Shown here: in pieces, positions 25,897 to 33,376 of the stretch | Layout of the letters: the number at the start of each line of letters is the position of its first letter | Position numbering within the stretch: position 1 is the first letter of the stretch | Origin: Paenibacillus harenae | GTDB taxonomy: Bacteria; Bacillota; Bacilli; Paenibacillales; Paenibacillaceae | DNA: 64,000 nucleotides | Direction of reading: 5' to 3' | Assembly (NCBI RefSeq): GCF_030812415.1 | Contig: NZ_JAUSST010000002.1 | Coordinates: forward strand, 1-64,000 | The notes under the pieces: model-generated | What the model was told of the DNA's origin: nothing | Databases searched by the model: none | Seen by the model: only the letters and a program-made list of their open reading frames with translations | Program-made: the position numbers and the translations under genes

Positions 25897-25918
25897 CTAA
25901 CGGGAGACGAGTTCAATG
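25897..25918 (+). repeat. Short dispersed repeat (CTAACGGGAGAC family)
   Basis: CTAACGGGAGACGAGTTCAATG is nearly the same as the copy at 35460 and related to those at 36926, 40855 (inverted) and 41716-41802. Here the element is cut short and the collapsed bce module begins within 30 bases. Confidence 0.55.
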
Positions 25919-25945
25919 TAGCGGCAGACTGGACTTTGTGCGGTT

Positions 25946-26944
25946 ATGAAGATTATGATCGTGGAAGATGACCCGAAAATTGCGGAGCCTTTGCAATCCT
26001 ATATTCATAAATACGGCTTCCAGGCCGTCAAAGTGAGCGAATTTCATGCAGTCATGGACGCCTTCCATGAACATTTGCCCGATCTGGTATTGCTTGATAT
26101 TAATTTGCCGAGTTATGACGGCTATTATTGGTGCAGGCAAATTCGCAAGGGGTCGATTTGCCCGGTTGTTTTTTATTTCGGCAAGAGTCGGAGAAATGGT
26201 AATGCCCGAACGTTCTTTCTTGTAGCGGTCATTTCAACGGTAGCGTTTAGCGCAATCGGGACATTGTACGGATTTCAATCGTTTCTGACCGCAGGCCTGA
26301 GCACATCTAGCCCGAACACTTTCACTTATTATGCAGATGATAATGAAGAGCAGGATGTGGCATTGATTAACGAGACGCTGCAGGAAGAACATATAAAGGC
26401 AAACAAACCGGTATTCAAAAGCGTTGCCGTCATCGGATTATTATATCGTCTCGGACAAAGATTACGAAAAACTCCCTGCCCCGGCTGACATAAGAAGCTT
26501 TCATGCTTGGCAAGCGACGGAAGGAAAGCAGAATGTACTCTCGGCCGCGGAAAAACTGTATCGGCAATTGACGCATCAAGTTACTTCCGGCGAGTATGAA
26601 CTTTACGAACTAAATAACTATATGGACCGATTATGTTTGTCGGATTGTTTATCGGAGTCGTCTTTTTCGCCTCGGCCGGAAGCTTCCTTTATTTCCGTTT
26701 GTACATGGATGTGGACGGGGATAAACAGAAATTCATGACAATTGCGAGAATGGGCTTAAGTGAAAAAGAACTGAAAAAGGTGTTGGGCCGGCAAACGGCG
26801 ATCTTGTTTTTCGCTCCGATTATCGTTGCGCTCATACACGGGGCAGTGGCATTGTCGGCGCTATCCAGCTTTTTCTTCTACAATCTGGCTAAGGAATCCG
26901 CGATTGTACTTAGCGTTTTCCTGGCTATATACGAAGCAGATTAA
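25946..26944 (+). pseudogene. Collapsed BceR-BceB module (response regulator fused to ABC permease remnant)
   Basis: The first 70 codons are an OmpR-type receiver domain: MIVEDDPKIAEPL, phosphoacceptor Asp in LVLLDINLPSYDGYYW. After RKGSICPVVF the sequence jumps to the middle of a BceB/FtsX-type permease, TFFLVAVISTVAFSAIGTLY, without the DNA-binding domain, kinase, ATPase or permease N-terminus. Two more frameshifts follow, near 26430 (continuing DYYIVSDKDYEKLPAPA) and near 26630 (FVGLFIGVVFFASAGSFLYF), and the last helix is missing. A peptide-antibiotic sensing and detoxification locus (normally about 4 kb) has therefore been reduced to 1 kb. No clear ribosome site precedes the ATG at 25946. 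Confidence 0.8.
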
Positions 26945-26998
26945 AGCTGCGATCCACATGTAGACTTACTTTGAAGGGTTCCACGACGTATGAATGAT

Positions 26999-28549
26999 TT
27001 ACCATGGAATCGAAAACCTCCGGAGCCTATTTTTCCAATTCAACGTACCCGTCAATACGAGTGTAATGAAATAGATGAGCAAGGAACAGACGATTGAAGC
27101 TATTACGCTCCATAACAGCGGTAGGCCTTGGACGGTAAGATAGTCATAGGTCCAGTGCCCGCATATCGCCATCAGCATCATACAGATCCCAACCTTGATA
27201 TAAGGACGAATACCCCAATAAAATCCGATCGAGCCTGAGATCGAAAAGAAGTTTAACAGTGTTTGCATGACAATTCCGATGCCGATGCCGTACGCGATGC
27301 CGATAATGCCGAATTGGCTGCCGAACACGAAGATCGAGACAGCCTTGAAAATCGTTGCCGCCACGTAGTTCCACAGTGTAGCTTTTGCGCGGCCGAGCCC
27401 GAGCAGGATTGCATGCAGCGGCGCGTCGAAATAATGCAAGAAAAACATCGGAGCCAATATTTTCAGCAGCAATCCTGCTTCCGGTGCGTTGTAAACAAGC
27501 GTCATAAGCGGTGTTGCCCACTCGAACAGGATGACGGTCGCCGGCGCGCCGATCAGAAGTCCCAAGCTCAGCGCCTGATTCATCCTCTCATGCATAAGCA
27601 GACTGTTCTTGTTAGCCGCTGCTTCGCCAATCGCAGGAATGAGAGCGGTAGATAGGGACTGCGTTATAAAGCTTGGCATGAACAGCAATGGAAACACATA
27701 GCCGGCCAGCAGGCCGAATTGCTTCGTGGCTAACACCGTGCCGATGCCGGCCAGCGCCAAGCTGGTTGTAATGAGAAGCGGTTGGAAGGTGCTATATAGC
27801 GAATGAATAACGCCGTGCCCGGTCGTCGGCAGACCGATCTGCAGCAGCTCTCCAAGCGTGCTTCTTCCTTGCTTAACGTTGCTTCCCCATGTCTCGCCCG
27901 GCATCCTCGATTCGCCGTACAGCTTGTAGCTTGCCACCAGAAACAAGAGGCTGATCGCTTCGCTGACGACTGATGCAGCCATTGCGCCCGCAGCCGCATA
28001 CGCGATGCCGAAAGGCAGCAATAGGTGTACCAATGCAAGGACGCAAGCGATTTGCACCGTATGCTCGAGCACATCGGAGGCGGCGATGGTCCTCATCTGC
28101 TGCATGCCGCGGAAGTAGCCTTTTAACACCGCGGAGACGGCGATAATCGGCGCGATCGGCGTAATCGCGAGCATCGCATAATAGGCGCGTTGATCGCTTA
28201 GCAGGATGGATGCGATCCATTCGGATCCTAATAGTGAAATGGCCGTAAGCGCTATGCTTAAGACGCTGGTGACGGCTAGCGAGACGTGCAGGATACGCCT
28301 CACCTTCATTCGTTCGCCACGGGCATGTGCCTCCGCGACCAGCTTTGAAATGGCCACTGGCAATCCAAGCTCCGTAATCGTAATGACGAGCGGGAGGAGA
28401 GGAGCCGCCATCATCAAGAGGCCGATTCCCTCCGCGCCCAGTACGCGAGCAATATACATGCCGCTGATAAAGCCGAGAATGCGGTTAATGAAGGCAGCGA
28501 CAGACAAGACCAGCGTACCTCTCATGAACGATTGCCCGTGTTGCGCCAT
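26999..28549 (-). CDS. SpoVB-like oligosaccharide/lipid-II flippase (MOP family)
   Basis: The 516-residue membrane protein has the 14-helix MOP/MATE-like architecture. Typical SpoVB stretches are RGTLVLSVAAFINRILGF, ELGLPVAISKLVAEA, AITPIAPIIAVSAVLKGYFRG and SLSTALIPAIGEA. SpoVB proteins (518 residues in Bacillus subtilis) are thought to flip cortex peptidoglycan precursors in the developing spore; a YkvU-like role is the alternative. The ATG at 28549 has AGGAGG eight bases upstream; a 28-codon extension in frame lacks a ribosome site and disagrees with the family start. It stands alone and faces the collapsed bce module tail to tail. Confidence 0.85.
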   Translation of the reverse strand: MAQHGQSFMRGTLVLSVAAFINRILGFISGMYIARVLGAEGIGLLMMAAPLLPLVITITELGLPVAISKLVAEAHARGERMKVRRILHVSLAVTSVLSIALTAISLLGSEWIASILLSDQRAYYAMLAITPIAPIIAVSAVLKGYFRGMQQMRTIAASDVLEHTVQIACVLALVHLLLPFGIAYAAAGAMAASVVSEAISLLFLVASYKLYGESRMPGETWGSNVKQGRSTLGELLQIGLPTTGHGVIHSLYSTFQPLLITTSLALAGIGTVLATKQFGLLAGYVFPLLFMPSFITQSLSTALIPAIGEAAANKNSLLMHERMNQALSLGLLIGAPATVILFEWATPLMTLVYNAPEAGLLLKILAPMFFLHYFDAPLHAILLGLGRAKATLWNYVAATIFKAVSIFVFGSQFGIIGIAYGIGIGIVMQTLLNFFSISGSIGFYWGIRPYIKVGICMMLMAICGHWTYDYLTVQGLPLLWSVIASIVCSLLIYFITLVLTGTLNWKNRLRRFSIPW

Positions 28550-28655
28550 AGCTTGTTTCCTCCTGTTCATCGAATACTTAAATATGTATTCAACATTTGG
28601 AAAAGCATGCGAACGTGCTTGCGTTGAACTCATTTTTGGACAATGAACGTTGAAC

Positions 28656-28682
28656 GAAGGCTACCGACTGTCGGCAGCCTTC
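28656..28682 (-). terminator. Hairpin after the NTF2-like gene
   Basis: GAAGGCT and AGCCTTC enclose CCGAC and GTCGG, a long near-perfect stem between the NTF2-like stop and the flippase start. No strong T run follows, so termination efficiency is uncertain. Confidence 0.5.
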
Positions 28683-28702
28683 GCTTAACTCAACGAATCA
28701 AT

Positions 28703-29146
28703 TTAGCCTTGTAATGTTCTTGCCTCTATAATTATATAGTGAGAAGCTCGTTCCTTTATTAACCAAGCTCCGTTTTGACGCACATAGGTGTCATCATATT
28801 TAACACTATAGTCAGTGATAACTTCTTTGCCATCTTCTTCTCTCACCATTTTCATTTGAGAGTATACAACACCTGTTGCAGTATCGCCATCATCCACTTT
28901 CACAACGTGCTGTCCGTTAATGGAGAAATAACGTTTGACAATAGAAGCGTGACCTGTGAACTCCTCTTCTAGTTGTTTTGTTCCTGTAACATCAGACAAC
29001 AATTGGCCACCCATATAAACCTTAAATCTAGTATCGGGCGTAAATAAAAGCATCTGATCCGGAATATTTTTTTCATCTGTCAATTTTGCATAAGCATCAA
29101 CTAACTCTCTTAATTCTAATTTTGCTTGTAAAATTTCTAATGACAT
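28703..29146 (-). CDS. SnoaL/NTF2-like fold protein
   Basis: The 147-residue protein shows the cone-shaped NTF2/SnoaL pattern: an N-terminal helix pair (ILQAKLELRELVDAYAKL, with DEKNIPDQMLLFTPD), then a curved sheet with TRFKVYMGG, INGQHVVKVDD, TGVVYSQMKMV, DDTYVRQNGAWLIKERASHY. Members include isomerases, hydrolases and binding proteins; none can be chosen here. It is divergent from a TetR regulator with a palindrome between them, so it is probably repressed by it. The ribosome site AGGAGGAAG lies before the ATG. Confidence 0.8.
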   Translation of the reverse strand: MSLEILQAKLELRELVDAYAKLTDEKNIPDQMLLFTPDTRFKVYMGGQLLSDVTGTKQLEEEFTGHASIVKRYFSINGQHVVKVDDGDTATGVVYSQMKMVREEDGKEVITDYSVKYDDTYVRQNGAWLIKERASHYIIIEARTLQG

Positions 29147-29235
29147 AAATCTCTTCCTCCTTTAATTTCTGAACCGTGAAGTTTTATTGCGTTTGACGTT
29201 TTTAATTGTAGAACGTAGAATTAAACCATTCAATG

Positions 29236-29251
29236 GTCGATATTCATCGAC
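29236..29251. promoter_or_regulatory. Candidate TetR operator
   Basis: GTCGATATTCATCGAC is a 6-4-6 palindrome in the gap between the NTF2-like gene and the TetR gene, the expected location for an autoregulatory operator. Assignment to this regulator is inference. Confidence 0.45.
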
Positions 29252-29315
29252 ATGATAATTAATAGTCACATTCTCTTAAATTGACCATTATCTTTATTGA
29301 GGGGGAAGTTTACAA

Positions 29316-29906
29316 ATGGGTAAAGACAAGGTAGACCTACGTATTCTGAAAACAAGGAAAGCCATTAAAGAAGCCTTCTTGACGCTAGTTCAAACGAAAG
29401 GCTACGAACGGATAACGATACAGGACATTGCCGACGAAGCCGTGATAAATCGAAACACTTTTTATTTACACTATGTGGACAAGCCCGATTTGATGGAGAA
29501 TTTATGTCAGGAAAGCATGAAAGAATTAAATAATTGCTTTAACTTGGATATAAAAGACAAAGATATCCATGCGATTGATAAGGAAGCGTTTATCTTAAGC
29601 TTAAGAGAAATGTTTAAAGCTATAGAAGGCAACATTGTTTTCTTCAGAACGATGCTTAGTCAGAGTGGTCAAACCAACTTCTCCACTTATTTAAAAGAAG
29701 CATTAAAAGATTTTATTCTTTCCGGCAGTGGTGATCATTATCAAAATCAAAAAATGAAAGTCGGATTAGAGTACATGATTTCAGGGCTAGTAGGCGTGAT
29801 TTGTATGTGGATTTCAGATCCAGAGCATTTGGTAGCCGAAGAGGTCATCGGACATTTGAGCGAAATTCATTTTAAAAACGTATTGGACTTGTTAGAAAAC
29901 ATTTAA
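29316..29906 (+). CDS. TetR-family regulator
   Basis: The 196-residue protein has a TetR DNA-binding domain: TRKAIKEAFLTLVQTKGYER, then ITIQDIADEAVINRNTFYLH with the recognition helix and YVDKPDLMENL. The all-helical C-terminal part resembles the TetR_C groups seen in Firmicute regulators of stress and oxidoreductase genes. GGGGGAAG precedes the ATG. It is divergent from the NTF2-like gene. The second TetR gene at 30964 has the same domain type and a similar arrangement, so the two may be paralogues. Confidence 0.88.
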   Translation: MGKDKVDLRILKTRKAIKEAFLTLVQTKGYERITIQDIADEAVINRNTFYLHYVDKPDLMENLCQESMKELNNCFNLDIKDKDIHAIDKEAFILSLREMFKAIEGNIVFFRTMLSQSGQTNFSTYLKEALKDFILSGSGDHYQNQKMKVGLEYMISGLVGVICMWISDPEHLVAEEVIGHLSEIHFKNVLDLLENI

Positions 29907-29956
29907 CGGCAAAAGCTTGGGGGATACCTTTCCTGTACAAAAGACGGAGAAGAAGT

Positions 29957-29986
29957 AAAAAGGCTGTCGAGCCTTCTCGACAGCCT
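29957..29986. terminator. Bidirectional terminator between TetR and SDR genes
   Basis: AGGCTGTCGA (29961-29970) and TCGACAGCCT (29977-29986) form a perfect stem. AAAA in front gives a T run for the minus-strand SDR transcript. Confidence 0.7.
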
Positions 29987-30032
29987 ACGCTTTAGAAAAT
30001 GAATTGCTTAGTTTCATCTTATCTCGTCAATA

Positions 30033-30779
30033 TTACCAAGGCTGACTTGTTGGTCCAATTGTAAACTCATTAACGTTCGTATCTTCCGGCTGATCAATCG
30101 CGAATGCAACAACATTGGCAATTCGATCAGGTGAAATACCATATTGTTCGTATAACGCAGTCATGCCTTTCGAAATATTGTTATCCGTAATCGAATCCAA
30201 CAATTCCGTGTTGATCGCTGCTGGATAAATAGTTGCCGTGCGGATATTAGTACCTTCTTGGGCAGATTCCATTCGCAAAACTTCCATTAAATCACGAACA
30301 GCCCACTTTGTTGCGCCATAAACCGCACCGCCTGGGTAAGCTTTCAGCCCGGCTACGGATGAAGTAGTGATGATATGTCCAGACTTTTGCGATGTAAATG
30401 TTGGCAATATTGCGGCGATACCATTCAATACACCTTTAATATTAACGTCAACCATACTGTTCCAATCGTCCGTTTTTAATGCGGAAAGTGGCGAATTAGG
30501 CATTAGTCCAGCGTTCAAGAAGATTACGTCGACACCGCCAAAAACGTCATTAGCTAGTTGAACAAGCTGCTGATTATCATCTGGATTAACAACATCAGTG
30601 ACGCGAAACGCCGCTTGGCCGCCATTCGATTTGATTTCTTCAACTAATTTTACTAAACGCTCTTCACGTCTTGAACCAAGTACAACTTTTGCGCCTTTCT
30701 GAGCTAACAGCTTAGCTGTAGCTTCCCCAATTCCTGAACTTGCGCCTGTAATTACAACCACTTTGTTTTCGATTGCCAT
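30033..30779 (-). CDS. Short-chain dehydrogenase/reductase (SDR)
   Basis: The 248-residue protein is a classical SDR: cofactor loop TGASSGIGEAT, an Arg pair after the second strand (LGSRREERL) that favours NADP, NAG variant in IFLNAGLMP, the catalytic Ser in TTSSVAGLKAY, and YGATKWAV carrying Tyr and Lys. Substrate is unknown. The ATG at 30779 is chosen because a GGATGGAG ribosome site precedes it and the family begins at this point; seven upstream codons overlap that site. It is divergent from a TetR gene and probably under its control. Confidence 0.9.
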   Translation of the reverse strand: MAIENKVVVITGASSGIGEATAKLLAQKGAKVVLGSRREERLVKLVEEIKSNGGQAAFRVTDVVNPDDNQQLVQLANDVFGGVDVIFLNAGLMPNSPLSALKTDDWNSMVDVNIKGVLNGIAAILPTFTSQKSGHIITTSSVAGLKAYPGGAVYGATKWAVRDLMEVLRMESAQEGTNIRTATIYPAAINTELLDSITDNNISKGMTALYEQYGISPDRIANVVAFAIDQPEDTNVNEFTIGPTSQPW

Positions 30780-30825
30780 TTCGTTTCTCCATCCCTTCAA
30801 AAAAAAATAAACAACTATTGATGCA

Positions 30826-30940
30826 TTGTCGACATATGTCTATAATTTAAACAACAAAAATAAAAAATTCAAGGCACATGGCTCGTTAATTTAATCCGTT
30901 TTGTCGTTTAGACAACAAGTCAACAAAAATTGTCGACTAT
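30826..30940. promoter_or_regulatory. Control region with repeated TTGTCG motifs between SDR and TetR
   Basis: ATTGTCGACATAT occurs near 30826 next to the palindrome GACATATGTC (30831-30840). TTGTCGTTTAGACAA at 30901-30915 is a 5-5-5 inverted repeat, and ATTGTCGACTAT recurs at 30929-30940. Three related sites between two divergent genes fit TetR operators. Confidence 0.5.
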
Positions 30941-30963
30941 CTAAAGAAAGGTGTAGTAATGAC

Positions 30964-31509
30964 ATGGCTAAAGTGGATAGAAGGATTATTAGAACGCAAG
31001 AAGCAATAAAAAAAGCATTTCTTGAATTGATGTCAGAAAAAAATTTCGATAGCATTACCATTCAAGATATTGCTGACAGGGGAAATATTAACCGTGCAAC
31101 TGTTTATCTTCATTACATGGATAAATTTGATCTCTTGGATAAAATTATAGAAGAACATATCAATAACATGGCAAACCTTTGCGAGTCGGAAGCTGAAATG
31201 AATTGGATTGAATCGACTGTACACTGCATGGAATATCTTGAAAAAAATTATTTATTTTTTTCGACGATGTTGGCGAGTGGAGGAGCTCCGTATTTTCGCA
31301 GCCGGTTTCTTCAACATAATATCGAAGAGTTCAAAAAAGATGTGGATTTAACAAAAGGCAAAAATTTTGGTCAAAGCGAAGATGTAGTCGCCGAATTTGT
31401 TGCAAATGCATACGTAGGTGTTGTGGAATGGTGGTTAAAAAATGGCATGCCCTATTCAACAAAAGAAATGGCAGAAAAAGTAGGGGATTTATTAGAGAGG
31501 GTTTTATAG
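30964..31509 (+). CDS. TetR-family regulator of the SDR gene
   Basis: The 181-residue protein begins MAKVDRRIIRTQEAIKKAFL, with the helix-turn-helix SITIQDIADRGNINRATVYL followed by HYMDKFDLLDKI. The C-terminal part is helical with WWLKNGMPYSTKEMAEKVG near the end. The ATG at 30964 has AAAGAAAGGTG upstream and fits the family start; the longer frame from 30901 would run through the operator-like repeats. Divergent SDR gene and the repeated TTGTCG sites suggest local repression. A strong terminator follows. Confidence 0.88.
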   Translation: MAKVDRRIIRTQEAIKKAFLELMSEKNFDSITIQDIADRGNINRATVYLHYMDKFDLLDKIIEEHINNMANLCESEAEMNWIESTVHCMEYLEKNYLFFSTMLASGGAPYFRSRFLQHNIEEFKKDVDLTKGKNFGQSEDVVAEFVANAYVGVVEWWLKNGMPYSTKEMAEKVGDLLERVL

Positions 31510-31528
31510 ACTCTTCAATATAAATAAA

Positions 31529-31559
31529 CAGAAAGACCCTTCGAAGAAGGGTCTTTCTG
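31529..31559. terminator. Strong bidirectional terminator
   Basis: CAGAAAGACCCTTC and its exact complement enclose a GAA loop, with T-rich ends in both directions. It separates the TetR gene from the minus-strand remnant. Confidence 0.85.
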
Positions 31560-31576
31560 CCAGGATGCGATAAGTG

Positions 31577-31712
31577 CTATTTTTGATAAAACATACAATA
31601 TACAGGCAGATGGCCGACTTGTGTTTCTTTGCTTAGTGCTTTGCCTATTCCCTTGCCCTGTTCTTCCGGTTTTACTCCAATCATATAAGGTTTTCCCGGA
31701 AATTTGAAAGAA
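31577..31712 (-). pseudogene. GNAT acetyltransferase, short C-terminal remnant
   Basis: In one minus-strand frame the sequence reads KFPGKPYMIGVKPEEQGKGI then GKALSKETQVGHLPVYCMFY before a stop. MIGVKPEEQGKGIGKAL is the acetyl-CoA binding motif A of GNAT enzymes. Nothing before it is recognisable and the C-terminal strand is cut, so only about 45 codons survive. The rest of 31713-31929 shows no gene. Confidence 0.6.
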
Positions 31713-31929
31713 CAAAGGAATCAATCTCCCCGGGCTTTGCCATCGAGCTCTGAATCGCCAAAAATGGAGAAATAAGGGGTCTCGCGCAAATGCGCTGCTT
31801 GCGAGGGATACGAATATAGGTTTGTCTGACATTGTCAGCTTAGATATTCGACACGAAGGAATCATTCTTTTTCACCGGCGTTGTTGATTACTTTGCCATA
31901 ATGATCAACTGGGAAGCTAAATAATTCTT

Positions 31930-32358
31930 TTAGCATAAATAATAAGCAGGTAGCCAACATATAGGGTTGTGAATGGTAAAAGTATTCACGAAAGATGCTC
32001 CCGCGATCGTATACGCCCATACTCCTATCGAATACCAGATATCTGTATTTAATAAAATGGCTACAAGCACGATATGAACATGAATTGCAATAAATACGAT
32101 ACGATTCGTTTTTCGCGCCGCGTAAAAGTTACTGGTCGAAGCCGTAAAATTAGGGATGCAGCCGGAGAATATATCGAACATTAGCAGCAATGCCAAGGCG
32201 TTGCTCCATACCGGCAAATCGACCGTCATTTCAGGGAATATCAAATATAATGCAGTGGTCAGAAATGCACCAAAAAGCAGTATGGCTGCAATCGACACAA
32301 TAGGCTGTTTTTCACCAAAAACATCATGCAAAAACGAAGGAATCCGAATCTGTTTCAT
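31930..32358 (-). CDS. Hypothetical four-helix membrane protein
   Basis: The 142-residue protein has hydrophobic segments at about 20-40, 49-70, 85-103 and 106-125, with polar N-terminus MKQIRIPSFLHDVFGEKQP. I do not recognise a family. The end PICWLPAYYLC looks abrupt, so the protein could be truncated at its C-terminus. No strong ribosome site is visible before the ATG (only GATGAA), which lowers confidence that it is expressed. Flanking sequence is degenerate on its right. Confidence 0.5.
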   Translation of the reverse strand: MKQIRIPSFLHDVFGEKQPIVSIAAILLFGAFLTTALYLIFPEMTVDLPVWSNALALLLMFDIFSGCIPNFTASTSNFYAARKTNRIVFIAIHVHIVLVAILLNTDIWYSIGVWAYTIAGASFVNTFTIHNPICWLPAYYLC

Positions 32359-32540
32359 TTCATCATGCTCGAATGACTAATTCTTTAGGAAGTGATGATC
32401 AGATTTCAGTCTTAACGATGGTTAGATGCTGCGGCAGTCAATAAAAGCTGCCGATTTTTCGGTGCCGTTTATTTTTTGCTGCCGTAATCAGATGGCTTAC
32501 CGTATCCATTAGAAGCTGCGAAAATGCGGCTTATTAACAT

Positions 32541-32849
32541 TTAATGTGCCCGTACTCGGTATACCTTTCCTTTGGTAAAAGTGGATAACGCATATGCTAC
32601 CCATTCCGAGATGCTTTCTTCTCCACCGAGTAAAAATAAATTTGCTGTTCCGCGTCGTATAATCTCCGTTTTTGTGGCATTGGGAATATACCCTAATCTC
32701 GTAACATAAAGGACTGGAAGCTGAGGTGCCGCCTGTATATTCTTGCAGATTTCCGGCAGCAGCTCCGCGGAAGCAATCAACAAATCCATCTTATTGGGAA
32801 AATGGATTTTCGTGTATTCGGCGGCTTGCTGAAAAATATTTCGGTACAC
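32541..32849 (-). CDS. Small protein resembling a cell-wall-binding (CWB2-like) repeat
   Basis: The 102-residue protein contains LPVLYVTRLGYIPNATKTEI followed by ANLFLLGGEESISEW. The pattern of a strand ending in a T, then IP.ATK.EI, then a strand ending in LGG..SIS, is that of CWB2 repeats, but one copy without a signal peptide is not a wall anchor, so this may be chance or a distant fold relative. The GTG at 32849 has GAGGTGA four bases upstream and is preferred over a start at 32903. It is divergent from the gluconate-dehydrogenase-like pair. Confidence 0.5.
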   Translation of the reverse strand: MYRNIFQQAAEYTKIHFPNKMDLLIASAELLPEICKNIQAAPQLPVLYVTRLGYIPNATKTEIIRRGTANLFLLGGEESISEWVAYALSTFTKGKVYRVRAH

Positions 32850-32932
32850 CGTAATCACCTCAATACATGATATGACCGTCAAATCAATATAATATAGGGT
32901 CATTTTAATTTATTTGGAGGTGAGAAGGCACC

Positions 32933-33376
32933 ATGCTCTCTAATGAGGAAAATCAGATGATCCGGGTATTAACGGAAGCTATTTTTCCCGGTGCAGCCGA
33001 GGCAAAAGTGTATGAATTTATATATCGCGATATGATAAGCAACCGATTTTTGGAGGAGATGTATCGTAATGGGCTGAAACGACTGAATGAAGAAGCATGG
33101 CGACTACACTGCTTGAAATTGCTGAATCTAGACCAAGGTCAGCTGACAGGTCTTATGGCCATGAACGAAAATAGCGAGTTTTTTAAATATGTTAGGGATC
33201 ATACGTTGGAAGGAATGTTTAGCGATCCAATTTATGGCGGCAATTACTTGGCGCTCGGATGGCGGCTATTAGGGTATGCGGGCCCAACCTATCATCCGCC
33301 GGAAACGCTCAATGACGTCAAGCTTCCATCGTTGTACTATTCGCTTGAAGGGATTGCCTATGAAGATAAAGAGTGA
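32933..33376 (+). CDS. Gluconate 2-dehydrogenase subunit 3-like protein
   Basis: The 147-residue protein fits the small (subunit 3) partner of membrane GMC dehydrogenases: EENQMIRVLTEAIFPGAAEA, a helical middle, and DPIYGGNYLALGWRLLGYAG, PTYHPPE near the end. Classical members carry a Tat signal and act outside the membrane; none is seen here. GGAGGTGAG precedes the ATG. The stop overlaps the start of the large subunit by 17 bases, so the two are translated together and probably form a complex. Confidence 0.8.
   Translation: MLSNEENQMIRVLTEAIFPGAAEAKVYEFIYRDMISNRFLEEMYRNGLKRLNEEAWRLHCLKLLNLDQGQLTGLMAMNENSEFFKYVRDHTLEGMFSDPIYGGNYLALGWRLLGYAGPTYHPPETLNDVKLPSLYYSLEGIAYEDKE

Noticed and set aside
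27144-28220. Overlapping open frames within the SpoVB-like gene
   Set aside because: The flippase frame is complete and conserved; the others have Arg-rich composition typical of shadow frames.
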